This document shows positions 34,026 through 42,389 of a DNA stretch of 64,000 bases, in pieces; position 1 is the stretch's first letter, and every line of letters begins with the position of its first letter. The notes below the pieces were generated by a model. That model was not told where the DNA came from. It saw only the letters and a list, made by a program, of their open reading frames with translations, and ran no database searches. The translations under genes were made by a program, and so were the position numbers. This DNA is from Kineothrix sp. MSJ-39 (GTDB lineage: Bacteria; Bacillota; Clostridia; Lachnospirales; Lachnospiraceae): NCBI RefSeq assembly GCF_018917935.1, contig NZ_JAHLPN010000013.1:33963-97962 (forward strand). Direction: 5' to 3'.

Positions 34026-35231
34026 TCATACAGATTGTTGATATGTTTCCTCGATCCGGGCATCTGCATAGCCATCCTGCAGATAAATACGGATCTGATC
34101 ATCCTTTGTGATCTGTGCAGTGCTTGTCAGGGTCTGTTCCTCCTTTGTCACATATGCATAGCCCTGTTTCAGCTTTGCCAGCGGCGATAATGCTTCCAGA
34201 CGCGACGCACTGATCTCCAGCCTGTGCTGCTGGGCTGCAAGCTTTCGCTCCATGTGATAGGAAAGCTGTTCCTCTAAGGAAAGGATCCGCATACGATGCT
34301 GTCTGAGTACCATCTGCGGCGATACACTGCGGAGCTTCAGTGCCATATTTTCCGTCAACAGTCTCTGCTGCTTACATTTTTGCAGCATGGCTGTCACTAC
34401 CTTGTGTGACAGGTCATAGAGCTGCTGCACAACTGCTGCCATGTCACAGACTGCCAGCTCTGCTGCGGCAGATGGCGTCGGTGCTCTGAGATCAGCCACA
34501 TAATCAATGATCGTCGTATCCGTTTCATGTCCGACCGCCGAAATGATCGGAACGGAGCAGTCAAAAACCGCCTGTGCCACTTCTCTGTGGTTAAATGCCC
34601 AGAGGTCTTCTATGCTGCCACCGCCACGTCCGACGATCATCACGTCAACGCCTTCTCTTTCCAGTGCATGGATTCCGTTTATGATGCTATGGACCGCCTG
34701 GTCCCCCTGCACAATGGCAGGATATAAAATGATCTCAATAAAAGGATTCCGCCGCTTTGCCACATTGATGATGTCCCGGACTGCAGCTCCTGTCTGCGCT
34801 GTCACAACACCCAGCTTTCTGACATAAAACGGGATCTTTGTTTTATAGGCAGCATCAAACATGCCCATTTCCGCCAGCTCTTTTTTGAGCTTCTCATACT
34901 GCTCATACAGATAGCCGTCTCCCAGACGTTCAATCTGCCTGGCATAAAGCTGGTATTTTCCGTCACGTTCATATACATCCAGGCTTCCGCCTACAACAAC
35001 CTGCTGCCCTGCTTCCATCCGAAAGCTGAGTCCGCCTCTGTTTCCTGCAAACATTACACATGAAATAGCAGCTCCAGTATCTTTCAGGGTAAAATAGATA
35101 TGACCAGAGCCATGGTACTTCACATTGCTCAGTTCACCCTTAATCATAATGGAACTGCATAAAAAATCCTGTGCAAACATGTTTTTGATATAACTGTTAA
35201 CCTGGCTGACAGTATATACATTTTGCTTCAT
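34026..35231 (-). CDS. xseA: Exodeoxyribonuclease VII large subunit
   Basis: The 401-residue protein has an N-terminal OB-fold (TVSQVNSYIKNMF..., residues 6-100), the catalytic core with GVVTAQTGAAVRDIINVAKRRNP, DVMIVGRGGGSIEDLWAFNHREVA and SAVGHETDTTIIDYVADLRAPTPSAAAE, then a coiled-coil region and a short C-terminal beta segment (KQGYAYVTKEEQTLTS). With XseB it forms exonuclease VII. It follows nusB across a 136-base gap occupied by a palindromic element. Confidence 0.95.
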   Translation of the reverse strand: MKQNVYTVSQVNSYIKNMFAQDFLCSSIMIKGELSNVKYHGSGHIYFTLKDTGAAISCVMFAGNRGGLSFRMEAGQQVVVGGSLDVYERDGKYQLYARQIERLGDGYLYEQYEKLKKELAEMGMFDAAYKTKIPFYVRKLGVVTAQTGAAVRDIINVAKRRNPFIEIILYPAIVQGDQAVHSIINGIHALEREGVDVMIVGRGGGSIEDLWAFNHREVAQAVFDCSVPIISAVGHETDTTIIDYVADLRAPTPSAAAELAVCDMAAVVQQLYDLSHKVVTAMLQKCKQQRLLTENMALKLRSVSPQMVLRQHRMRILSLEEQLSYHMERKLAAQQHRLEISASRLEALSPLAKLKQGYAYVTKEEQTLTSTAQITKDDQIRIYLQDGYADARIEETYQQSV

Positions 35232-35244
35232 TTATTATTTCTCG

Positions 35245-35385
35245 CTTATGAATTTTCTATTTTAGAGTTTTGCATTGCAAAACTCTTGCGCCGAGCGCAT
35301 CTGCGAAGCAGTTTTTCCTCTTTGCGCGAGTGCGCATCCAACGGAGTATTTACAAAACAGAAAATTCTTATGAATTTTCTGTTTT
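35245..35385. repeat. Intergenic palindrome cluster flanked by direct repeats, nusB-xseA gap
   Basis: The direct repeat CTTATGAATTTTCT[A/G]TTTT occurs at 35245-35263 and 35367-35385. Between them are AGAGTTTTGC-ATT-GCAAAACTCT (35264-35286) and GC-rich inverted stretches. The right copy is one arm of AAAACAGAAAATTC-TTAT-GAATTTTCTGTTTT (35354-35385), which includes the last codons and stop of nusB and may act as its terminator. Confidence 0.65.
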
Positions 35386-35787
35386 GGGAACAAACTTGGC
35401 AAGTACCCCATTGATGAACGCCGGGGATTCCTGCGCACCGTATTTCTTTGCCAGCTCTACCGCTTCGTTGATGGATACGGAGCCCGGGATCGTATCGTCA
35501 AATAAGATCTCATACACGGCAAGACGCATAATGGCAAGCTCTACCTTACCAAGGCGGCTGACATTCCAGCCAACTGATTTTTCATTGATCTGTGCGTCGA
35601 TCTTGTCTAAATGCGCCAGGATCTGATCATATTTATCCTGGATCTGTTTCTGTTCCTTCTCTGTCAGTGTTTCCTGCTCTTCGTCCGCAAAGAACAAAGC
35701 TGCCTGCTCTTCATATTCTTCTTCACTTCCGAATGCAATACGGAATAACAACTGAAATACTTTTTCTCTTAATTTGCTTCTGCTCAT
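35368..35787 (-). CDS. nusB: Transcription antitermination factor NusB
   Basis: A 139-residue all-helical protein starting MSRSKLREKVFQLLFRIAFGS, with LAHLDKIDAQINEKSVGWNVSRLGKVELAIMRLAVYEILFDDTIPGSVSINEAVELAKKYG and ending ALFINGVLAK-like FINGVLAKF. NusB with NusE binds boxA in rRNA leaders. The C-terminal residues KTENS lie within a palindromic element, so the tail may have been remodelled by it. Confidence 0.95.
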   Translation of the reverse strand: MSRSKLREKVFQLLFRIAFGSEEEYEEQAALFFADEEQETLTEKEQKQIQDKYDQILAHLDKIDAQINEKSVGWNVSRLGKVELAIMRLAVYEILFDDTIPGSVSINEAVELAKKYGAQESPAFINGVLAKFVPKTENS

Positions 35788-35800
35788 CAGTCTGTCCCTA

Positions 35801-36190
35801 TTATTTATTCTCTTCCTGCATATTCACGCCTGCAATGCGGATATTGATATCGGCAACTTCCAGCCCTGTCATATTTTCAATAGCTGCTTTTACCTTATTC
35901 TGTACATTGCGGCTTGTCTGTGGGATATTGTGTCCATATTCGATCACGATCGCGATATCTACGGATACCACACCGTCCACAACTTCAACCTTAACGCCCT
36001 TTGTCAGCTTCTTCATACCGACACGGCTCATCAGCTCGTTTGTAATATTTCCAACCAGAGCAGATACACCTTCTACCTCAGCAGCTGCAAGGCTTGCGAT
36101 CATTGCAACAACATCATCTGCGATCTGGACAGCTCCCAGCTTTTCATCTTCCTTTAATACATAAGTGCCACGTTCTGTTTCTTTTTCCAT
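35801..36190 (-). CDS. Asp23/Gls24 family envelope stress protein (YqhY-like)
   Basis: A 129-residue protein of the Asp23/Gls24 family: GAVQIADDVVAMIASLAAAEVEGVSALVG (about 18-46), then GVKVEVVDGVVSVDIAIVIEYGHNIPQTSRNVQNKVKAAIENMTGLEVADINIRIAGV. In related bacteria YqhY is linked with acetyl-CoA carboxylase genes, and Asp23 with the membrane. It has no membrane segment of its own. It lies 13 bases ahead of nusB, the usual clostridial arrangement. Confidence 0.92.
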   Translation of the reverse strand: MEKETERGTYVLKEDEKLGAVQIADDVVAMIASLAAAEVEGVSALVGNITNELMSRVGMKKLTKGVKVEVVDGVVSVDIAIVIEYGHNIPQTSRNVQNKVKAAIENMTGLEVADINIRIAGVNMQEENK

Positions 36191-36234
36191 TTTGTGGTCT
36201 CCTTTCTTCTATAGGCTCGTGGATATGCCACGCG

Positions 36235-36259
36235 TTATAACCTGCTTTGCAGGTAATTA
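36235..36259. repeat. Single-hairpin relic of the two-hairpin element
   Basis: AACCTGC-TTT... is seen as CCTGC-TTT-GCAGG (36241-36253) inside TTATAACCTGCTTTGCAGGT, matching hairpin A at 45632-45652 and 53706-53726. Hairpin B is absent. It lies upstream of the Asp23-family gene. Confidence 0.6.
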
Positions 36260-36297
36260 TATCAAATTTTCCTGTCTTTGGAAAGGTTTTAGGACGA

Positions 36298-37509
36298 TTA
36301 TTGCATAAAAACAAAAATTGTATGCATCTTATCATCACTGCTGTACGTCACAGCGTCTCCGTTTACGAGCGTAAAGATCTTCTGCTGTTCAAACAGCTCA
36401 TCGAGCATTTCCCGGTATAGCTGCTCACTGCCGCACCGGAATCTTACAATCGTTTCGCCTTTTGCCTTTTCCTGCTCGATCAACAGCTTCAGCCTGTCAT
36501 AATCCTTTTCCTGAAACAGCAGTTTTTCCCTGACATAATAATTATCCCGCTCCGCCGTGCAGACAGGAACCGGGATTTCCGATACGATCCGGTGCGTCTG
36601 CAAAAGTTCTTCCGTCGTGATCAGCAGGAAGTTATAATTGATCCCCCTGCTTTCTCCCTGATCCGAAAACTGCATTTCTCCCCAGGTCGTATCCATATAG
36701 TAGTAATCACCGTCTGCTTTGACCAGATTCCAGACATGATCCGCACCTGTCTGCTCCGTACCGAAGATCAGCGTCACTTTAAAACCGAGTTTCTTCAGCA
36801 GATACTGTGTTGCTTTGGCATATCCCTGACAGACACTTTCTCCGTTTAAAAAGACGGAACAGATATTTTGATTATCCGGGCTGTCCAACACATAGTCCGT
36901 ATGGTCGATCACATAATCATACACGTATTTGACCTGTCCGTAGGCATCCAGCCCTGCAGGCATCGCTGTCAGAAATGCGTTCACCACCTGATCAATCTGC
37001 TGCTGTTTTTCCTGTTGCTGTTGTTCTGTCATCGTATAGACAGGCTGCACGGACAGACTGGAAAGTACGCCGTTTCTTTCCCTGCCTTCCAGAGAAAAGG
37101 AACTGCTATAAAAGATCTCGGGGTGATCGTTGAGCACATACTGATACAGTACCTCTGCACGCCCGCTGTCCAAAATAGACAACGTCTCCTTCTGCCTGCT
37201 GATCAGCGCCGTATAGATCTGACAATACGCTTCTTTTTCCGCATCGGAAAGTGCTTCATAATAAAAAAGCCCATCCTGCGTATCCTGCACTTCCCGGGCA
37301 GGCTCTTTGGCTCCCTGCATCTGTGTCATGCGCTGTACGGGCGTGATATCCGCTGTTGCCTGCGGCATTTCCTGTACATCCGAAGACAGACTTTCCTCTT
37401 TAGTCAGATTTTCTGCTGTCCCTGTCTGTTCCTCCTGCAGCCTGCCAGCCCATAAGATACTGACGCCCAGAAGAAACAGAAGCAGGAAAAGGATTCTTTT
37501 TTTCCGCAC
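36298..37509 (-). CDS. Exported transglutaminase-like protein
   Basis: A 403-residue protein with an N-terminal signal or anchor (MRKKRILFLLLFLLGVSILWAG) and no lipobox Cys. The C-terminal half holds a transglutaminase/protease-like core: GESVCQGYAKATQYLLKKLG with the nucleophile Cys (about 228), GADHVWNLVKADGDYYYMDTTWGE with the His and Asp (about 255-275). The N-terminal half is helical. Relatives are cell-surface peptidases or cross-linking enzymes. It lies 12 bases after prfC but may have its own expression. The substrate is unknown. Confidence 0.8.
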   Translation of the reverse strand: MRKKRILFLLLFLLGVSILWAGRLQEEQTGTAENLTKEESLSSDVQEMPQATADITPVQRMTQMQGAKEPAREVQDTQDGLFYYEALSDAEKEAYCQIYTALISRQKETLSILDSGRAEVLYQYVLNDHPEIFYSSSFSLEGRERNGVLSSLSVQPVYTMTEQQQQEKQQQIDQVVNAFLTAMPAGLDAYGQVKYVYDYVIDHTDYVLDSPDNQNICSVFLNGESVCQGYAKATQYLLKKLGFKVTLIFGTEQTGADHVWNLVKADGDYYYMDTTWGEMQFSDQGESRGINYNFLLITTEELLQTHRIVSEIPVPVCTAERDNYYVREKLLFQEKDYDRLKLLIEQEKAKGETIVRFRCGSEQLYREMLDELFEQQKIFTLVNGDAVTYSSDDKMHTIFVFMQ

Positions 37510-37521
37510 CTTGTTCCCCTT

Positions 37522-39117
37522 TTAATTTTTACCGAATTCAGAAAGCACGAGCCCCTCATTTCTGTCGAGCACCATCTGAATGCTCCATGGATTCACGAAG
37601 AGAAGCAATGGATTGTCTCTCATATCCGTTACCTTCTTCATATCAGAAGTACCAACCAGCTTATTCAGATCAAGGTCTGTATTTTCCACCCATCTGATAT
37701 GCTCATACGGAAGCGGCTCCAGTCTGATCTCTACATTATATTCATTTTCCAGTCTGTATTTCAGAACGTCAAACTGCAGTACGCCGACAACGCCGACAAT
37801 GATCTCTTCCAGACCGGTATTAAACTCCTTGAAGATCTGGATCGCACCTTCCTGCGCGATCTGTGTCACGCCCTTTACAAACTGCTTTCTCTTCATGGTA
37901 TCCAGCTGTCTGACACGTGCAAAATGCTCCGGTGCAAAAGTCGGGATACCTGCATATTTAAAGTTATCTTTTGGCATACAGAGCGTATCACCGATCGAGA
38001 AAATACCCGGATCAAAGACACCGATGATATCGCCTGCATAGGCTTCGTCCAGAATCTTTCTGGAATCTGCCATGATCTGCTGTGGCTGGGAAAGACGCAT
38101 GACCTTTCCGCCCTGCACATGCTTGACTTCCATGCCCGCGTCAAAACGGCCAGAACAGATACGCATAAATGCCACACGGTCTCTGTGGGCTTTATTCATA
38201 TTTGCCTGGATCTTGAACACAAAAGCAGAAAATTCATTTTCCACCGGATCGATCGGGCCTTTATCGGAAATACGCGGAAGCGGTGTTGTAGTCATTTCCA
38301 GGAAATGCTTTAAAAATACTTCCACACCAAAGTTCGTCAGTGCTGATCCAAAGAATACAGGTGTCAGGTTACCGCTCTGCACCTCAGACAGGTCAAATTC
38401 TGCACTGGCACCGTCAAGCAGCTCGATCTCTTCCTCGAGAAGCGAAAGGGCATCTTCTCCGATCTCTGCGGTCAGCTTGTCCCGCTCTGCGATCGGAATG
38501 ATCTCTGTTTCGCCTTCCTTTGTTCCCTTTTCCGTATCGGAATAGGTAAAGACTGATTTTGACTTTCTTTCATAGACACCTTTGAAATTCTTACCGGAAC
38601 CGATCGGCCAATTGATCGGGCAGGTTGCGATCCCAAGCTCTTTTTCTATTTCGTCCAAAAGCTCAAATGTATCATTTGCATCACGATCCATTTTATTGAT
38701 AAAGGTAAAGATCGGGATCTTTCTCATGACACAGACCTTGAACAGCTTTCTTGTCTGCGCCTCAACACCCTTGCTGGCATCAATTACCATGACCGCAGAA
38801 TCTGCTGCCATCAGGGTTCTGTAAGTATCCTCGGAGAAATCCTGATGTCCCGGGGTATCCAGAATGTTGATACAAAAACCGTCATATTCAAACTGCAGCA
38901 CAGAAGATGTAACGGAAATACCTCTCTCCTTTTCAATCTCCATCCAGTCAGATACCGCATGTCTGGCTGTCGCCTTTCCCTTTACACTACCTGCCAGATT
39001 GATGGCTCCGCCGTATAACAGGAACTTTTCTGTCAGTGTCGTCTTACCTGCATCAGGATGCGAGATAATGGCAAAGGTTCTTCTTTTGTTGATTTCCGCT
39101 TCATACTTGTTGTTCAT
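37522..39117 (-). CDS. prfC: Peptide chain release factor 3
   Basis: The 531-residue translational GTPase recycles RF1/RF2. It has G1 SHPDAGKTTLTEK (near 20), the switch region GISVTSSVLQF, G3 DTPGHQDFSEDTYR, G4 FINKMDRD, a beta-barrel domain II and the RF3-specific C-terminal domain (GVVGVLQFDVLKYRLENEYNVE). RF3 is distinguished from EF-G by its length and by LSEFGKN-type ending. Confidence 0.96.
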   Translation of the reverse strand: MNNKYEAEINKRRTFAIISHPDAGKTTLTEKFLLYGGAINLAGSVKGKATARHAVSDWMEIEKERGISVTSSVLQFEYDGFCINILDTPGHQDFSEDTYRTLMAADSAVMVIDASKGVEAQTRKLFKVCVMRKIPIFTFINKMDRDANDTFELLDEIEKELGIATCPINWPIGSGKNFKGVYERKSKSVFTYSDTEKGTKEGETEIIPIAERDKLTAEIGEDALSLLEEEIELLDGASAEFDLSEVQSGNLTPVFFGSALTNFGVEVFLKHFLEMTTTPLPRISDKGPIDPVENEFSAFVFKIQANMNKAHRDRVAFMRICSGRFDAGMEVKHVQGGKVMRLSQPQQIMADSRKILDEAYAGDIIGVFDPGIFSIGDTLCMPKDNFKYAGIPTFAPEHFARVRQLDTMKRKQFVKGVTQIAQEGAIQIFKEFNTGLEEIIVGVVGVLQFDVLKYRLENEYNVEIRLEPLPYEHIRWVENTDLDLNKLVGTSDMKKVTDMRDNPLLLFVNPWSIQMVLDRNEGLVLSEFGKN

Positions 39118-39163
39118 TGCTACTTTCCTTCCAGTTGTATTTCTTTTTCTGCTTTTCTATATA

Positions 39164-40324
39164 CTACAGCATAGATTTTCCGGCAATATCTCCGGTTACT
39201 CCAAGGTAATCAAGCACTGTTGCACCGATATCCGCAAAAGTTTCTCTCGTACCAAGATTTTCCGGTTTTATCTGCTTTCCGTACATGATACACGGTGTAT
39301 GTTCCCTTGAATGGTCTGTAGAAACCGTATACCCGGGATCACAGCCATGATCTGCCGTAATGATCAGCATATCCTCGTCCCGCATGGCAGCCATGATCCG
39401 GGGCAGCTTCTCATCAAAATACGCAAGTGCCTTTGCATAACCGTCTATATCGTTACGATGCCCATATAACATATCATAATCTACCAGATTGATAAAGCAT
39501 AATCCGTTAAAATCTTTCTGCAAATAAGAAAGTGTCTTTTCGATCCCTTCCGCATTACCGGACGTATACGTGAATTCCGTCATGCCTCTGCCCGCAAAAA
39601 TATCATGGATTTTACCGACCGCGATCACATCCTGTCCTGCCTCTGTGATCGCATCCAGCATCGTCTGTTTCGGTGGCTCCAGTGAAAAATCATGTCTTCT
39701 CGGCGTTCTTGTATACTGACCGCTTGTCCCGATAAACGGGCGGGCGATCACACGACCGACACTGTGCTCTCCCTGCAGTATTTTCCGGGCGATCCTGCAA
39801 TATTCGTAAAGCTGCTCCGGTGGTACCACATCCTCATGTGCGGCGATCTGGAATACGCTGTCTGCGGATGTGTAAACGATCAGATCTCCGGTCCTGACAT
39901 GCTCATCGCCGTATGCCTTGATCACTTCTGTGCCTGAATACGGTTTGTTGCAGAGCACACCACGTCCTGTCTGCTCCCGGAACGGCTTTAACACTTCTTC
40001 CGGAAATCCGTTCGGATAAGTCGGCAGTGGCTTTGGCGAGATAATACCGGATATTTCCCAGTGACCGATCGTTGTATCCTTCCCGCGGGAAGCCTCCCGC
40101 ATCCGCGCGATCCGCGCAAGCGGCGCTGTAACCGGCAGAACCTTTCCGCCGACATCGACACCTTCTATATTAAACAGACCGAGTTTTTGCATATTTGGCA
40201 TATGAAAATACGGTGATGTCGCACAGGAACGGATCGTGCTTGTCCCCTGATCTCCGTATGCTGCTGCATCGGGCATTTCGCCGATGCCAAAACTGTCAAG
40301 AACGATCAAAAAAACTCTCTTCAT
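39164..40324 (-). CDS. deoB: Phosphopentomutase
   Basis: A 386-residue alkaline-phosphatase-superfamily enzyme that interconverts ribose-1-P and ribose-5-P (and the deoxy forms) in nucleoside salvage. It has IVLDSFGIGEMPDAAAYGDQGTSTIRS (metal site, near 6-32), GKDTTIGHWEISG with the catalytic Thr, and DEDMLIITADHGCDPGYTVSTDHSREHTPCIMYG with the C-terminal metal ligands. The length is typical. GGAGG precedes the ATG. Its neighbours on this strand are not salvage genes. Confidence 0.95.
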   Translation of the reverse strand: MKRVFLIVLDSFGIGEMPDAAAYGDQGTSTIRSCATSPYFHMPNMQKLGLFNIEGVDVGGKVLPVTAPLARIARMREASRGKDTTIGHWEISGIISPKPLPTYPNGFPEEVLKPFREQTGRGVLCNKPYSGTEVIKAYGDEHVRTGDLIVYTSADSVFQIAAHEDVVPPEQLYEYCRIARKILQGEHSVGRVIARPFIGTSGQYTRTPRRHDFSLEPPKQTMLDAITEAGQDVIAVGKIHDIFAGRGMTEFTYTSGNAEGIEKTLSYLQKDFNGLCFINLVDYDMLYGHRNDIDGYAKALAYFDEKLPRIMAAMRDEDMLIITADHGCDPGYTVSTDHSREHTPCIMYGKQIKPENLGTRETFADIGATVLDYLGVTGDIAGKSML

Positions 40325-40432
40325 AGGAATACCTCCTTCTTCGCAGACGGTTAGTTCTTCTATCTCTTCTGATATACTCGCGAACCCGCGCCTACGGCGC
40401 TCTTCTGTCTGCTACACAGACGGTTCGCTCGT

Positions 40433-40493
40433 TAACGAACACAGAAAAACAAATAGTTGCTATGCAACTGCTTGTTTTTCTACGTGTTCGTTA
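40433..40493. repeat. Long imperfect hairpin in the spoIIIAH-deoB gap
   Basis: AACGAACAC (40433-40441) pairs with GTGTTCGTT, AGAAAAACAA with TTGTTTTTCT, and AGTTGC-TAT-GCAACT forms the tip, giving about 25 pairs across 61 bases. Smaller GC-rich inverted repeats lie just left of it (40380-40432). It has no T-run, so it looks like a palindromic element rather than a terminator of the spoIIIA operon. Confidence 0.6.
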
Positions 40494-40509
40494 TATTATA
40501 CCACTTTTT

Positions 40510-41343
40510 CTACTGCTCTGCTACGGGTGATATGATTATGTTTTCTGCGGCGATGCCTGTTTTGCGGGAAACGATATCTTCGATCTGGGCTCTCTGCGCC
40601 TCTGTCAGGTCATTTGCCTGTACGATCACATCCGCAATATCCCCGCTGATCGATACAACAACATCTGCAAAGCCTTTTGCTTCAAGCAGGATTTCAGCGG
40701 CACATTCCTTCTGTGTGATATCCGTCAGCTCGATCATGCTGTTTACCGCATCCTGTTTTGCGCTCTCCGGCAGATTTTCCGCATTGATGATATTCAGAAG
40801 TGCCTCTTTATTCTTGGCTCTGGTCTGTTCCTTCATCAGATTTGCTCCGGCGATGGAGCTGATTGCCTGTGAACTGGTAAACACCGCTTCACCAGGTGTT
40901 TCTCCCGTATAATCTTCCGTTACCTGTGCCACTTCTCCCGAAGCAGTGTTCTCATCCGTTCCTGCCGTTGCTGTTTCGTCCAGCGCCGCATCATCTGCCG
41001 CAGCACTTACATTTTCCGCCTGATTTTCATCCAGATAATCACTGTATACCATTTCATCCTCGGAATCCATGCTGTCAATGTCCGTCATCGCTGCCGATTC
41101 ATCGATCGCTCCGTTTTCCTGATCCGGCAAAAGCGCAAGTGATTCATCCGTAATATCCGTCACTGCCGCCATATCTGTTCCATCCTCCGTCGCAACACCG
41201 GAAGCCTCCTCAAACTGGGCAGAGGTTGTAAACAGATTTTCTTCATCTACCTTCTTTCCCATAAAATTCAGATATCCGGCGATCGCGATCATCAGCGCAA
41301 GAGCCGTGATCATGATCTGATTTCTTTTCCACAGCTTTTTCAC
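40510..41343 (-). CDS. spoIIIAH: Stage III sporulation protein AH
   Basis: The 277-residue protein has an N-terminal membrane helix (about 9-28), a long acidic, Ala/Asp/Glu-rich linker (about 45-150) and a C-terminal YscJ/FliF-like ring domain (about 160-275: AISSIAGANLMKEQTRAKNKEALLNIINAENLPE and GDIADVIVQANDLTEAQRAQIEDIVSRKTG). It forms the mother-cell ring that pairs with SpoIIQ around the forespore. It starts with GTG after GGAGACAACT. The last gene of the operon. Confidence 0.93.
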   Translation of the reverse strand: MKKLWKRNQIMITALALMIAIAGYLNFMGKKVDEENLFTTSAQFEEASGVATEDGTDMAAVTDITDESLALLPDQENGAIDESAAMTDIDSMDSEDEMVYSDYLDENQAENVSAAADDAALDETATAGTDENTASGEVAQVTEDYTGETPGEAVFTSSQAISSIAGANLMKEQTRAKNKEALLNIINAENLPESAKQDAVNSMIELTDITQKECAAEILLEAKGFADVVVSISGDIADVIVQANDLTEAQRAQIEDIVSRKTGIAAENIIISPVAEQ

Positions 41344-41361
41344 AGTTGTCTCCTTCCCTTT

Positions 41362-41985
41362 CTATGTAGTCAGTTTTACTATTTTTATTTTATGTGCCTC
41401 TATCCCAAATAATGCCTCAAGAAGCTCCACAATCTCATTTTGTACCTTTGGGCTTCCCGCCCCCTGCGCCGCAACGACAACGCCTCTTACCGTCGGTTCG
41501 ATCTGCCTGATAATCAGCGGAGACTGACTGCCGTCTGCCTGTTCATATAAAATGATCTGTGCATCATTTTGTGTCTCAGTTAGCGTACGCTTACCATTTT
41601 CATCCATTTCTTCTTCACTTTTTCTCGTGTATGGCGTATTATGCGCCGGAACCAGTTCTTTGGACGCCTGCATAGTCAGGCAGACCTTTACTTTTCCTAC
41701 TCCATCCACACTGCTTAAAAATGTTTCCAGTTGTTTTTGCAGATACGCCCCATACTGCATGGTTGTCATCTCCGTTTCTCCGGCAGCAGAGCCTGTTTCA
41801 TTTCCCCCTGCGCTCTGATCCGCCGCAGTCTGCTTTTTAGTTGCATTCTGCTTACTACCCTGTTTCTCCTGCGGAAGCGGCATTGCAATGATAATCAGCA
41901 GGATACCTGCCAGAAAAAGCAGGATAAAACGGTCTTTTCCAAGCTTTCCCAGTTTTTGTATATAGTTTTTCAGATCCGGCTTCAT
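41362..41985 (-). CDS. spoIIIAG: Stage III sporulation protein AG
   Basis: A 207-residue protein with an N-terminal membrane helix (RFILLFLAGILLIIIAMPLP, about 19-38), a Gly/Thr/Ala linker, and a ring-building domain (GAYLQKQLETFLSSVDGVGKVKVCLTMQAS; GVVVAAQGAGSPKVQNEIVELLEALFGIEAHKIKIVKL). It is a component of the feeding-tube channel. The ATG at 41985 follows GGGAGGTGAATAAA, overlapping the end of spoIIIAF. Confidence 0.92.
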   Translation of the reverse strand: MKPDLKNYIQKLGKLGKDRFILLFLAGILLIIIAMPLPQEKQGSKQNATKKQTAADQSAGGNETGSAAGETEMTTMQYGAYLQKQLETFLSSVDGVGKVKVCLTMQASKELVPAHNTPYTRKSEEEMDENGKRTLTETQNDAQIILYEQADGSQSPLIIRQIEPTVRGVVVAAQGAGSPKVQNEIVELLEALFGIEAHKIKIVKLTT

Positions 41986-41986
41986 T

Positions 41987-42361
41987 TTATTCACCTCCCG
42001 TTTTCTGTTCCGGTTCCTGCTCTGCGTTTTGTTTCTCCTGCTCTGCATTCTGCACTTCCTGCATCTTCTGTAATACAGAGTCTGTCAGATCCGCCTGCAG
42101 GTCTTCCTCTTTCGGAACCGAAAGCATCTGATCAATATCTGTCATCCGTTCTTCAAAGCTCTTTTCATATTCCTTCTGAAATTGCTGCCAGTTCTGCAGG
42201 CTGTCTGTTTTTCCCTTTCCCAAAAGAGGCAGCAGTATCATGGCATACAACATCCAGGTCACAAGCACCTGCAGATATTTTTCATATTTCTCGCTCGGAC
42301 ACATCTGCAGTACGATCTTTGCCAGAACGAAAAAGCAGCACAGTTTTTGCAGCAGATCCAT
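41987..42361 (-). CDS. spoIIIAF: Stage III sporulation protein AF
   Basis: The 124-residue protein has two membrane helices (about 6-20 and 33-49, CPSEKYEKYLQVLVTWMLYAMILLPLL), then an acidic Glu/Gln-rich extracytoplasmic tail (about 50-124). The tail is shorter than in Bacillus and ends in a low-complexity QNAEQEKQNAEQEPEQK. It sits between AE and AG as in all spoIIIA operons. GGGAGAAGA precedes the ATG. Confidence 0.88.
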   Translation of the reverse strand: MDLLQKLCCFFVLAKIVLQMCPSEKYEKYLQVLVTWMLYAMILLPLLGKGKTDSLQNWQQFQKEYEKSFEERMTDIDQMLSVPKEEDLQADLTDSVLQKMQEVQNAEQEKQNAEQEPEQKTGGE

Positions 42362-42389
42362 TCTTCTCCCTTTCCTTATATGAAAAGCA

